From contig DAIOSQ010000043.1 in NCBI GenBank assembly GCA_036752465.1, positions 1 through 16,412 on the forward strand: a stretch of DNA of 16,412 nucleotides, in the 5' to 3' direction. Below, piece after piece: positions 7,978 through 14,342 of this stretch (positions are counted from its first letter, which is position 1; each line of letters starts with the position of its first letter). Below the pieces are notes generated by a model, which worked only from the letters and a program-made list of their open reading frames with translations, did not search any database and had not been told where the DNA came from. The DNA comes from DAIOSQ01 sp036752465. Lineage in GTDB: Bacteria > Pseudomonadota > Gammaproteobacteria > Legionellales > Legionellaceae. The position numbers and the translations under genes were made by a program.

Positions 7978-9357
7978 TTATTGATAGGCATAACCACCTC
8001 CGAGATCTTGATACAATTGCACGATGGTTATTAATTGAGCTAATTTTGACTTTGCCAGACTTATGGCAGCGTTGTCGTAATTAACTCGATTGAGCAGCCA
8101 GGTAGGGTAACTGTATAACCCATCATGGTAACTATAACCTGCTAAATTCAGAGCTTTTTGACTGCTTAAAAAGTTTTTTTGCTGTGCTTGCAAACTGGCA
8201 TAAAATAAGTCATGTGCCGACAAATCATTATCTACGCTTTTAAACGCGCCGCGAATGACTTGAATATAATGTTTAAGTGCCGCGTAACGCAAGCCTTTGG
8301 TCTTTTTTAATAGACCAGGCACTTCAGGCGCTAGCATCGGTGCATATAATAAAAACTTGTGATTCCAAAAGTCTTTGCCATGGGCAAATAGATTGCCAGC
8401 GGGGCGCGCGTTCGAAGCCGCTAAGCCATCAAAATTAAACGTCGGAAAAAATATTGAAGTGACTCGACCAATATCCGCGTTCGCCGCAATCAATTGCTGT
8501 TCAGCCTCGCGCACATCGGGTCGATTTCTTAATACGTGTGATGGCAAATTACTGGGGATGATGCCGTTACTTTGCAGTTTCATAAAAGAATACTTAATGG
8601 GGATATCGCCTGGATTTTCGTTCATTAATAACTTCAGTGCATTGCGCGCGATTACCACATTATTCGCGATAATCGGCAGCTCGGCATTTGCGGTATCATA
8701 TTGTTGTTCGTATTGTTGCAATGTATACAAAGAAATTAAACCTTGCTGGTACTCTATGCGACTCAGCGCCAGCAGTTCTTTTAAATCTTTGACCAATTGT
8801 GTTTGCAAGGTTAATAAATAAGACTGCCCTAAATACGTGAAGTACCCGGCAGCTGTTTGACTGATAATGGTTAAGATAACCGCATCTTTCGCGGCACAAG
8901 CCGCACCCACTGTAGCCGAAGCCCATTCGCGTGAGCGCAGAAACTCGAAGAGATTAAAAAGATAGTGCGGCACAAAGCCAGAATTATAGCCAGATAACAT
9001 CAAATCCGTGCTTTGGCTGATGTAACCGATGAGCAACCCATTAACGGAAGGTACCCATGACATATTGATTTCTAATAATTCGCCCTGAGCGGCCATGACA
9101 TTGCCCACGGCAACCTGGATGTCATTGTTGTTGTTAACGGCTCGATTGATTAATTCGGATAATTGCGGCGCATGAAAACGTTTCCACCATGCCATCATGG
9201 GTAGATTGGCTGCCGATACGTTAGTTAATGTGTCATGGCTATGCCAGTGTAGTGGCGTGATGACTTTGGGTTTTTTATAGAGTGGTCCATATAAAGCACA
9301 GCTTAGCAGCACGCTCGAAAAAGCAATATAATAAAACAAATAATGTGATTTTTTCAT
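7978..9357 (-). CDS. NodT/OprM-type outer-membrane efflux lipoprotein (TolC-like)
   Basis: A 459-residue outer-membrane factor that should form the trimeric exit duct of the efflux complex. The N-terminus has a lipoprotein-like signal ending VLLSC (Cys20), then the typical opening YGPLYKKPKV and WWKRFHAPQLSELINRA seen in NodT/OprM proteins. Two OEP repeats follow; ANLPSHVLRNRPDVREAEQQL-like text, the hallmark of the family centre, is present near residue 280 (split here as LPSHVLRNRPDV and REAEQQLIAANADIG), and the C-terminus has YDNAAISLAKSKLAQLITIV leading to YQDLGGGY. It is the first gene of the operon, an order (outer-membrane factor, adaptor, pump) less common than adaptor-pump-channel. 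Transcription should start in the divergent region 9358-9491. No Shine-Dalgarno is evident before the ATG. Confidence 0.92.
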   Translation of the reverse strand: MKKSHYLFYYIAFSSVLLSCALYGPLYKKPKVITPLHWHSHDTLTNVSAANLPMMAWWKRFHAPQLSELINRAVNNNNDIQVAVGNVMAAQGELLEINMSWVPSVNGLLIGYISQSTDLMLSGYNSGFVPHYLFNLFEFLRSREWASATVGAACAAKDAVILTIISQTAAGYFTYLGQSYLLTLQTQLVKDLKELLALSRIEYQQGLISLYTLQQYEQQYDTANAELPIIANNVVIARNALKLLMNENPGDIPIKYSFMKLQSNGIIPSNLPSHVLRNRPDVREAEQQLIAANADIGRVTSIFFPTFNFDGLAASNARPAGNLFAHGKDFWNHKFLLYAPMLAPEVPGLLKKTKGLRYAALKHYIQVIRGAFKSVDNDLSAHDLFYASLQAQQKNFLSSQKALNLAGYSYHDGLYSYPTWLLNRVNYDNAAISLAKSKLAQLITIVQLYQDLGGGYAYQ

Positions 9358-9362
9358 TTAGG

Positions 9363-9372
9363 CTTGCGCAAG
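9363..9372. repeat. 10-bp perfect palindrome CTTGCGCAAG
   Basis: This self-complementary sequence lies 6-15 bases upstream of the outer-membrane factor ATG, inside the predicted leader of the efflux mRNA. It could be an operator half or a hairpin-forming site near the ribosome entry. Next to it GCTTTACA occurs twice (9375-9382 and 9389-9396), 14 bases apart. Confidence 0.35.
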
Positions 9373-9395
9373 TTGCTTTACATCGTAAGCTTTAC

Positions 9396-9425
9396 ACAAT
9401 AAGGCAACTGTTACAGTGCTGTCAA
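9396..9425 (-). promoter_or_regulatory. Promoter of the efflux operon
   Basis: On the minus strand a perfect consensus -35 TTGACA (plus coordinates 9420-9425) is followed after 18 bases by TATTGT (9396-9401, four of six matches). The expected transcript start is near 9389, about 30 bases before the ATG at 9357. An 11-base palindrome (9407-9417) sits within the spacer. Confidence 0.6.
9407..9417. promoter_or_regulatory. Palindromic operator candidate in the efflux promoter spacer
   Basis: ACTGT-T-ACAGT is a perfect 5+1+5 dyad between the -35 and -10 boxes of the efflux promoter. A protein bound there would block RNA polymerase, the typical place for a repressor of an efflux operon. No regulator gene lies nearby, so the protein would be encoded elsewhere. 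Confidence 0.4.
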
Positions 9426-9449
9426 TTCATGCGCCTCTTAGGCTATAAT
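9420..9449 (+). promoter_or_regulatory. Promoter of the Tim44-domain gene
   Basis: A perfect -10 TATAAT (9444-9449) is preceded after 18 bases by the weak -35 TGTCAA (9420-9425), which is the complement of the -35 of the opposite promoter. The two divergent promoters therefore share one -35 site. Short dyads GCCT-CTT-AGGC (9433-9443) and GCCTT-AAC-AAGGC (9455-9467) flank the -10 box. Confidence 0.6.
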
Positions 9450-9491
9450 CACAAGCCTTAACAAGGCGCTTATCATACGAGGGTATAAGCT

Positions 9492-10304
9492 ATGCGTACG
9501 TTTATGTGTTATTTTTTAATGCTAATTTTAAGTTTTGGCTTGATGGTACAAGAAGCCTCTGCCAAGCGTTTTGGCGGTGGCCGCAGTTTTGGCGTGCAGC
9601 GAGCGCATAGCAGTCTGTTTTCGCGGCACCCACAACCCACGCAAAGATTGCGCCAGCCAGCGAAGACTCACCCATGGGGGCGTTTTTTGGGTGGTTTATT
9701 GGTGGGCGGATTGTTAGCAAGCTTGTTTATGGGACATGGGTTAGCCGCGGGTATGTTATCTTGGCTCGTCATCGGTGTGCTGGGATTTTTGTTGATTGGA
9801 TTTATGCGCCGACACCTGCAACCCGGATTGCAGTCAGCAACGGGCAGCATGTTTCGAGCCGAAAATTTTGGTCAACGCCCTTCCGCGTTCACTGCGAATC
9901 TTGCGAATGCTGCGGCTCCTGTGGATGACTACCCTGTCGGATTCGACCGTGCAGAGTTTTTGCGTGCAGCCAAGGTAACTTTTATTCGTTTACAAGCGGC
10001 ATATGATCAAAACAACAAACAAGATCTAAGTTCGTTTACAGCCCCTGAAGTGTTTGCTGAAATCGAAATGCAAATCAATGAGCGTGGAGCTGTGCCAAAT
10101 CGCACTCAGATTGTCGATTTACAGGCAGAACTACTGGATATTGCCGAGCAAGCGGACTCGCAGATTGCCAGCGTGCGGTTTAGTGGCGTTCTTCAAGAAA
10201 ACGATGATCCGCAAGCGCCATTCGAAGAAATATGGCATTTTCGGCAGGTTTTTGGTGATACCAAGTGGTTGGTGGGTGGTATTCAGCAAGCAGTGGCGCC
10301 CTAA
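9492..10304 (+). CDS. Tim44-like domain envelope protein with signal sequence and two membrane segments
   Basis: A 270-residue protein of the Tim44-like domain family (COG4395 type). It begins with a signal sequence ending QEASA (24), followed by the Gly/Arg-rich KRFGGGRSFG that is common just after the signal in these proteins, a basic linker, two hydrophobic segments (about 63-80 and 84-105, with a GGLLVGG run) and a soluble Tim44 domain at about 150-266 (FLRAAKVTFIRLQAAYD, then DLSSFTAPEVFAEI and the closing EIWHFRQVF...W). The Tim44 domain resembles NTF2-like folds; the bacterial function is not established. The start is supported by GAGGG (9480-9483 region) 8 bases before the ATG. It is transcribed divergently from the efflux operon and shares its control region, which hints at co-regulation. 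It converges on the ankyrin gene. Confidence 0.9.
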   Translation: MRTFMCYFLMLILSFGLMVQEASAKRFGGGRSFGVQRAHSSLFSRHPQPTQRLRQPAKTHPWGRFLGGLLVGGLLASLFMGHGLAAGMLSWLVIGVLGFLLIGFMRRHLQPGLQSATGSMFRAENFGQRPSAFTANLANAAAPVDDYPVGFDRAEFLRAAKVTFIRLQAAYDQNNKQDLSSFTAPEVFAEIEMQINERGAVPNRTQIVDLQAELLDIAEQADSQIASVRFSGVLQENDDPQAPFEEIWHFRQVFGDTKWLVGGIQQAVAP

Positions 10305-10310
10305 CGCTCG

Positions 10311-10339
10311 TGTACTCTGCGGTGCAGCGCATCAGTACA
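10311..10339. terminator. Weak hairpin between convergent genes
   Basis: TGTACT-CTGC (10311-10320) can pair with GCAG (10324-10327) and AGTACA (10334-10339) with a 6-base bulge, spanning the gap between the Tim44 gene stop (10304) and the ankyrin gene stop (10332). No T run follows on either strand, so an intrinsic terminator is doubtful. Confidence 0.25.
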
Positions 10340-11054
10340 AGCCGGGCTGCGTTATGCCTAGGTGTTGAATATGTTCTGCTCTGGCCCCTTTGGCCAGTAG
10401 GCATTGCTCGAAATCGCTACATTGTGTCGCGGTGAGATCGTGACGGCCTCTCAGTAATGCAAGTGCTGTTTGCCCCTCTCTATCCACTTGATCTATGTCA
10501 CCCTGATGATGTTCGCAGCAAATCATCAGCAGTGCTTTGGAGCCACTTTGTGCCGCCACATGCAAGGGTGTTTGTCCAAGTGCATTTAAGTAGGTCCATG
10601 TTTGCGCATCTCTAGCCAATAAAATGACAGCCACAGCGCACTGGTCATTTAAAATGGCGCTATGAATCGGATAGTCTTGCGTATGATATGATCTTGCCAT
10701 ACAAGATAGCTGGGGCGCTTGTTGTAGCACGTCATCGGCAAGACGATCAAAGCCATGAATGGCCATTAGATGTAATACCGTACTGCCCAGCTCATCTTGA
10801 CCCGTGCGAATCTCAGGCGCGGTGTGTTCCCATAATAATTTAAAAACGGCTTCATGTTCGGGTATATCAGCGCGGGTGGCACTCATCGGTAAGTTGAGAG
10901 CGCAAAACAATGGGGCAGCGCGCATTTTGTTAAGTTGATTTGGATTGTGCCCTGCTTGGAGCAACTCTGTCACTAGGACCAGATTGCCTGCTGTCGCGGC
11001 AAGATGGAGTGCTGTCATGGCTGAAGTATTGGCATGTTGTGGTGCTTTAAACAT
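10332..11054 (-). CDS. Ankyrin-repeat protein, effector candidate
   Basis: A 240-residue protein made almost wholly of ankyrin repeats, the helix-turn-helix modules used for protein binding. Repeats are visible at about 13-44 (MTALHLAATAGN, LLQAGHNPN), 45-80 (degenerate), 88-118 (GSTVLHLMAIHGF), 127-157 (YPIHSAILNDQ), 158-190 (GQTPLHVAAQSGS) and 191-225 (GQTALALLRGRHD). There is no signal peptide or membrane segment. The ATG overlaps the stop of the upstream kinase gene by one base (TAATG), with GGGG about 8 bases before it, so the two proteins are translationally coupled and may act together, for example with the ankyrin protein selecting the target. Ankyrin proteins are frequent type IV effectors in Legionella and Coxiella; secretion here is inference. 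Repeat identification is firm. Confidence 0.88.
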   Translation of the reverse strand: MFKAPQHANTSAMTALHLAATAGNLVLVTELLQAGHNPNQLNKMRAAPLFCALNLPMSATRADIPEHEAVFKLLWEHTAPEIRTGQDELGSTVLHLMAIHGFDRLADDVLQQAPQLSCMARSYHTQDYPIHSAILNDQCAVAVILLARDAQTWTYLNALGQTPLHVAAQSGSKALLMICCEHHQGDIDQVDREGQTALALLRGRHDLTATQCSDFEQCLLAKGARAEHIQHLGITQPGLY

Positions 11055-12481
11055 TAAGATCCCCTTTTGGTACTGCTGGTTAATGGTGTTGCTTCGGTGG
11101 CTTCATCAATTGTGCTAAGTGTTGTAGCAATTCCAGGTTCGGTGTCAGCGGCTTGCTTGACTTTATGTTGCAAATGCTGATATTTACTGGCCATAGCACG
11201 GATATATGTCTTGACGTGTGTGACGGTCAATAATCTATCTTCAGGTTCTTTCTTTAAGCTTGTTTTAATCAAATCTCTAAATTCGGTTCCCAGCGGGGTA
11301 GCAAAAATTGGCAAAGAAAAATCAAACTCGTTTGCATCTTGTTTTAACTGACCTCGTTCATACAATAGCGCACCACGATTACCGGTGAGGAAACAATACA
11401 TATTTTTTGCTAATAAATAAACATGCATTTTGTCTGTAGAAATATTGTGCGGGCGTGGTGTGACGGAAAGCTCGGGCGCACACATTTCCGCGGTTTTATA
11501 ACACACTATATCTGGGGTGATTTCACCTTGGGCATTATGCGGTACAAATGATTTGCCATCGGAGATTTTTAAGCGTTTTTGGTCGTCAACCAGCCAATTG
11601 CTGTTTTTCATATCCGTAAATGCACAACCAGCGGCCTTAATTTGAATTAAAATGTCGGCCATTTGTGTGAACAGTTCTACCGTTGCCGCTAAAATTTGCT
11701 CATGATTCTCCCCGAGATGTGTGCTATAACTGGCCATATCTCGGTTTTTACAATATTCGGTCACTACCAAGCGCCCGGTAAGTTCTTTGTGGAGGATTGG
11801 ATGAACATACGTAACAGGCCGTTCAGCGGTATTCGTGGTAAACACAGCGCTTAGACTGGGCTGACTGCGTAAGTGTGTTTCAACACGCGTGCCATAACGA
11901 CCCAAAAGTTCTATTTTCAGTATTTCATACTCTGCAGTGTCTGGGTTGAGTATAATAAAGTTTTGCGCATTTCCTGCATGTGCTTTCTCGATGACATGAC
12001 TGTCTAAAAACACATCAAAAGCTTCTTTGCGTGGGTCTCCTAGGCGGTGAAAGTTTCGCAGTTTCTGCAGCATGGACTCACGCACAGGGTCCATTAAGAT
12101 TTGCACCAATGCGTCACCTTCGGCTGCGGTGAGTGCGGCGATAAACTGGCTCAATGTGATCGGTGCATTAAGGGCTTCCTGGCGCCGCTGTTCTATGGCG
12201 ATGTTGAACAGCGCTTGCTGCCATACTGTTTCGAGTGTCATAAAATGCGCAGCAATTTTCGCATCGGGTTTAAGTTGTTGCAATGCCTGAATTTGACGGA
12301 TGATTTGCGACAGGATACGGGTTCTTTCACCATTGCTTGTAGATTGCGTATACGTTTCAATCAAATGATTAATCGCTGTAATGGCTTGATTGATGCCTGC
12401 TTGAAAGTTCTGTACCGCCTTTCTTTTGTGCGGTAAAAGCGGTAAGGTGACATTCTGTAAAGCCAGTTTTTGTATGGGCAT
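11054..12481 (-). CDS. Hanks-type Ser/Thr protein kinase, effector candidate
   Basis: A 475-residue protein with an N-terminal helical region (1-165), a protein kinase domain (about 165-430) and a Ser/Thr/Glu-rich tail. Kinase landmarks in order: Lys189 (EYEILKIE, the beta3 lysine), Glu201 (helix C, RVETHL), hinge VVTEYCKN (239-246), catalytic loop FTDMKNSNWLV with Asp290, Lys292 and Asn295, the metal Asp308 in SDGK (in place of DFG), APE at 335-337, helix-F Asp350, and Arg416 in EDRLLT. All residues needed for phosphotransfer are present. The HRD arginine is Thr289, so it is a non-RD kinase; the glycine loop is poorly conserved (AGNAQNF). No signal peptide or membrane segment is seen. The downstream ankyrin gene is coupled by TAATG. 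Eukaryote-like kinases of this kind are injected by Legionella and Coxiella type IV systems; effector status is inference. Confidence 0.82.
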   Translation of the reverse strand: MPIQKLALQNVTLPLLPHKRKAVQNFQAGINQAITAINHLIETYTQSTSNGERTRILSQIIRQIQALQQLKPDAKIAAHFMTLETVWQQALFNIAIEQRRQEALNAPITLSQFIAALTAAEGDALVQILMDPVRESMLQKLRNFHRLGDPRKEAFDVFLDSHVIEKAHAGNAQNFIILNPDTAEYEILKIELLGRYGTRVETHLRSQPSLSAVFTTNTAERPVTYVHPILHKELTGRLVVTEYCKNRDMASYSTHLGENHEQILAATVELFTQMADILIQIKAAGCAFTDMKNSNWLVDDQKRLKISDGKSFVPHNAQGEITPDIVCYKTAEMCAPELSVTPRPHNISTDKMHVYLLAKNMYCFLTGNRGALLYERGQLKQDANEFDFSLPIFATPLGTEFRDLIKTSLKKEPEDRLLTVTHVKTYIRAMASKYQHLQHKVKQAADTEPGIATTLSTIDEATEATPLTSSTKRGS

Positions 12482-12511
12482 ACATGCAATATAAGTGGTT
12501 TGCCTGTTTTA

Positions 12512-12517
12512 ATTATA
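12512..12517 (-). promoter_or_regulatory. -10 element of the kinase-ankyrin promoter
   Basis: A perfect minus-strand TATAAT lies 31-36 bases upstream of the kinase ATG (12481) and gives an expected leader of about 25 bases. The -35 is weak. The box overlaps one arm of a perfect 10-bp inverted repeat (12515-12524 with 12584-12593). No clear Shine-Dalgarno precedes the ATG. Confidence 0.5.
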
Positions 12518-12593
12518 GCCCATTTTCTAGAATTAATTTATTTGCGATGTCTTATTCCGATAAAGTCTGTCACGCTCAGGAGGAATGGGCTAT
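12515..12593. repeat. Perfect 10-bp inverted repeat, arms 69 bp apart
   Basis: ATAGCCCATT (12515-12524) and AATGGGCTAT (12584-12593) are exact inverted copies in the 133-base gap between the two kinase-fold genes. The first arm overlaps the kinase -10 box. TCTTATT also occurs twice here (12550-12556 and 12593-12599). The pair could be two sites for a dimeric regulator or a long-range RNA stem; there is no T run to make it a terminator. Confidence 0.45.
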
Positions 12594-12614
12594 CTTATTT
12601 CTATACAGTGGCTG

Positions 12615-13865
12615 CTAGGGATTGTGATGCGCTTGCTCTTCAGCGGCGCAGGGGGGGCTGGCATGTGCCGCAGGATGAATGGGTTGAAACATAGAGGATG
12701 TGACGACGCTGACTTGAGGGGCCGTTTTGGGTAACATCTCGGAATGGAGCGTGGTTTGCGGTTGTACAGTGGAGCTCACTATAAAATTATTAAGTAATTT
12801 ATCAAAATTTTCGCCGCTATCCCTCAAGGTTTGCACAAAATCAACGCTCAATTTAGGCTGACTGATCCCGTGAGTTCTGCATACCTTCAGGAGCTTTAAC
12901 AAGGTATTTAAAGTGGATGCATCTATCGCGAGCCTACGTTCATAAAATTTATCAAGGTATTGCAAGAAATACGGGGTAATGAATTCATTGTTGATGTCTT
13001 CTTTGGCTAAATAAGATTCTATGTAGACCAATAGCTTAGAGTATGTCACTGTTTTTACAAATCCCAAGTTGTAACATTTGGTCCAATAGTCTGGATAACG
13101 ATCATAAAATTCCTCGTCAAAGAAATGAAGGCTCAGGGGTGAACTGCGATCTAAGGCCTGATCGGCATCCACTAAAAAAACTTCATCGCCTGCCGCAATA
13201 AAATTTCCAGGACTGCATGCATCCATCACAATATTTCTGCTGCGTCGGTAAATATCCAAAAGATTATTGGCAATGCAAGTATCGTGCAAACGACGAGTGG
13301 GTTCAATATAAGGCAACAGCAGAGCTTGGCGTGTATAGCCTAAGGTGTGAAAAATAAGATTTTCATAGCCAGGCGAGAGGTATTTTTTTTCCGGCTCATC
13401 TTCTGTTTTATGCTTTTTTTTTAACAGATCAAATTGCCTGCGCATGCTTTTTTGTGGATCAATATGATCTAGGGAGTGGCGCTCGATTATCCCCTGCCAG
13501 TTGATGACAGCCGCTGCTAAGCCATCACCCTTTGCATGCACATAAATAATATTGGGTAGTAGCCTGCTGTCAGCAGTTTCGTGAGGTTTAAAAACCAGCA
13601 GCAGACGATAGCCCTTAATGGCATAAACCGGCATATGCGGATGAATCATGCGCAATTTGCGTGCGATGCGTTCGGGATCATTGAGGGCTGCATCCAGCGA
13701 GTTGTATGTAAAGGCTTTGGGCCATTTGATTACCCAATGGGTGGTATGGCCATTTATGGTGACCATGTCTGTTGTTCTTACCGCATGATTATATTCACCA
13801 CTCCCAATTGATTCACTGGGTAAGGTTAATAGGTAATGTGACAGAAATTCCATAGGTGCTTGCAT
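12615..13865 (-). CDS. Divergent kinase/aminoglycoside-phosphotransferase-fold protein, effector candidate
   Basis: A 416-residue protein I do not recognise as a named family, but the first 240 residues show a kinase-like order of motifs: a glycine loop (SIGSGEYNHAVR, 19-30), a beta3-like lysine Lys47 (HWVIKWPK), Glu65 as possible helix-C acid, a hinge-like LLLPYIE (182-188), a catalytic-loop-like MDACSPGNF with Asp215 and Asn221, and VFLVDADQAL with Asp233 or Asp235 in the DFG place. The spacing Asp215 to Asn221 is one residue longer than in standard kinases, so activity is uncertain. The rest (about 245-360) is helical and the last 50 residues are a low-complexity Pro/Ser/His tail ending in EEQAHHNP. 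No signal peptide. Start ATG 13865 or 13853 (Met5); neither has a clear ribosome site. Two A runs (9 and 8 bases) lie in the Lys-rich segment 148-161. It heads the three-gene eukaryote-like set. Confidence 0.6.
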   Translation of the reverse strand: MQAPMEFLSHYLLTLPSESIGSGEYNHAVRTTDMVTINGHTTHWVIKWPKAFTYNSLDAALNDPERIARKLRMIHPHMPVYAIKGYRLLLVFKPHETADSRLLPNIIYVHAKGDGLAAAVINWQGIIERHSLDHIDPQKSMRRQFDLLKKKHKTEDEPEKKYLSPGYENLIFHTLGYTRQALLLPYIEPTRRLHDTCIANNLLDIYRRSRNIVMDACSPGNFIAAGDEVFLVDADQALDRSSPLSLHFFDEEFYDRYPDYWTKCYNLGFVKTVTYSKLLVYIESYLAKEDINNEFITPYFLQYLDKFYERRLAIDASTLNTLLKLLKVCRTHGISQPKLSVDFVQTLRDSGENFDKLLNNFIVSSTVQPQTTLHSEMLPKTAPQVSVVTSSMFQPIHPAAHASPPCAAEEQAHHNP

Positions 13866-13898
13866 ACAATATTTTTATAGATGTATCTGTGATGAAGG

Positions 13899-13904
13899 AT
13901 TATA
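13899..13904 (-). promoter_or_regulatory. -10 element upstream of the divergent kinase-fold gene
   Basis: A perfect minus-strand TATAAT lies 34-39 bases before the ATG at 13865, which would give a leader of about 27 bases. No good -35 is seen at 16-18 bases. Confidence 0.45.
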
Positions 13905-14018
13905 CACCATATCATGACTACAAGAAGACAATAATCATGTGCCCAGTTTGGTCATCGCTATCTGTTTAAGTCATATGCATAAGTTGCCATATTTATATTT
14001 TGCTTGGTGAGACAGCCA

Positions 14019-14191
14019 GGCCGATTTCCCGGCCGCTCATGGTAGGTTGCAAAGACTGATCGCCAAATCCCTATGGCCGCTCCGTCCTTGGAGCAATTCC
14101 TGGTTAGAGAATCATTTGCTGTTCTCTATACATGCCATTCTACAATTAGTTATCGTGCGAATCATTAGGAAGATAGATGATTCAAGCTTGA
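14019..14191. other. Chain of hairpins, possible structured RNA or relic
   Basis: Four successive perfect stems occur: GGCCG/CGGCC (14019-14023, 14030-14034), GCTCC/GGAGC (14079-14083, 14090-14094), TAGAGAA/TTCTCTA (14105-14111, 14122-14128) and GAATCAT/ATGATTC (14159-14165, 14177-14183), then the palindrome TCAAGCTTGA (14182-14191). GAATCATT is also directly repeated exactly 50 bases apart (14109 and 14159). Strand and function are unknown; no promoter or T-run terminator clearly frames a transcript. Confidence 0.25.
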
Positions 14192-14286
14192 GATATTTCG
14201 CAATTGCCTGCATGTCAGCCTGTAGCTGGTTCCTGCTGGTCCGCAAATATTTATGTGCTGTTTTGGCAAGGATGGCGTATACGGGG

Positions 14287-14315
14287 TTGAATTATCGTAA
14301 TAAATGCAAGATAAT
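14287..14315 (+). promoter_or_regulatory. Sigma70-type promoter of trhO
   Basis: TTGAAT (14287-14292), exactly 17 bases, then GATAAT (14310-14315). The predicted start is near 14322, some 20 bases before the trhO ATG, with a weak AGG ribosome site at 14333-14335. Confidence 0.6.
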
Positions 14316-14342
14316 TACTCACTTTAACTCCTAGGTTGGCGT

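Larger units (their letters stand above)
13866..14342. other. 477-base intergenic region without a convincing gene
   Basis: This divergent gap between the kinase-fold gene and trhO holds an outward promoter at each side (13899-13904 minus; 14287-14315 plus) and between them a run of hairpins (14019-14191). A plus-strand reading frame from TTG at 14047 to 14334 exists but has no ribosome site, resembles no family I know and runs over the trhO promoter. I see no tRNA or insertion-sequence end. Confidence 0.5.

Noticed and set aside
10311..10339. Strong bidirectional terminator between the Tim44 and ankyrin genes
   Set aside because: The hairpin has a 6-base bulge and no T run on either side; kept only as a low-confidence feature.
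14047..14334. 95-codon plus-strand frame from TTG before trhO
   Set aside because: No ribosome site, no family resemblance, hydrophobic cysteine-rich text unlike the neighbours, and it covers the trhO promoter.
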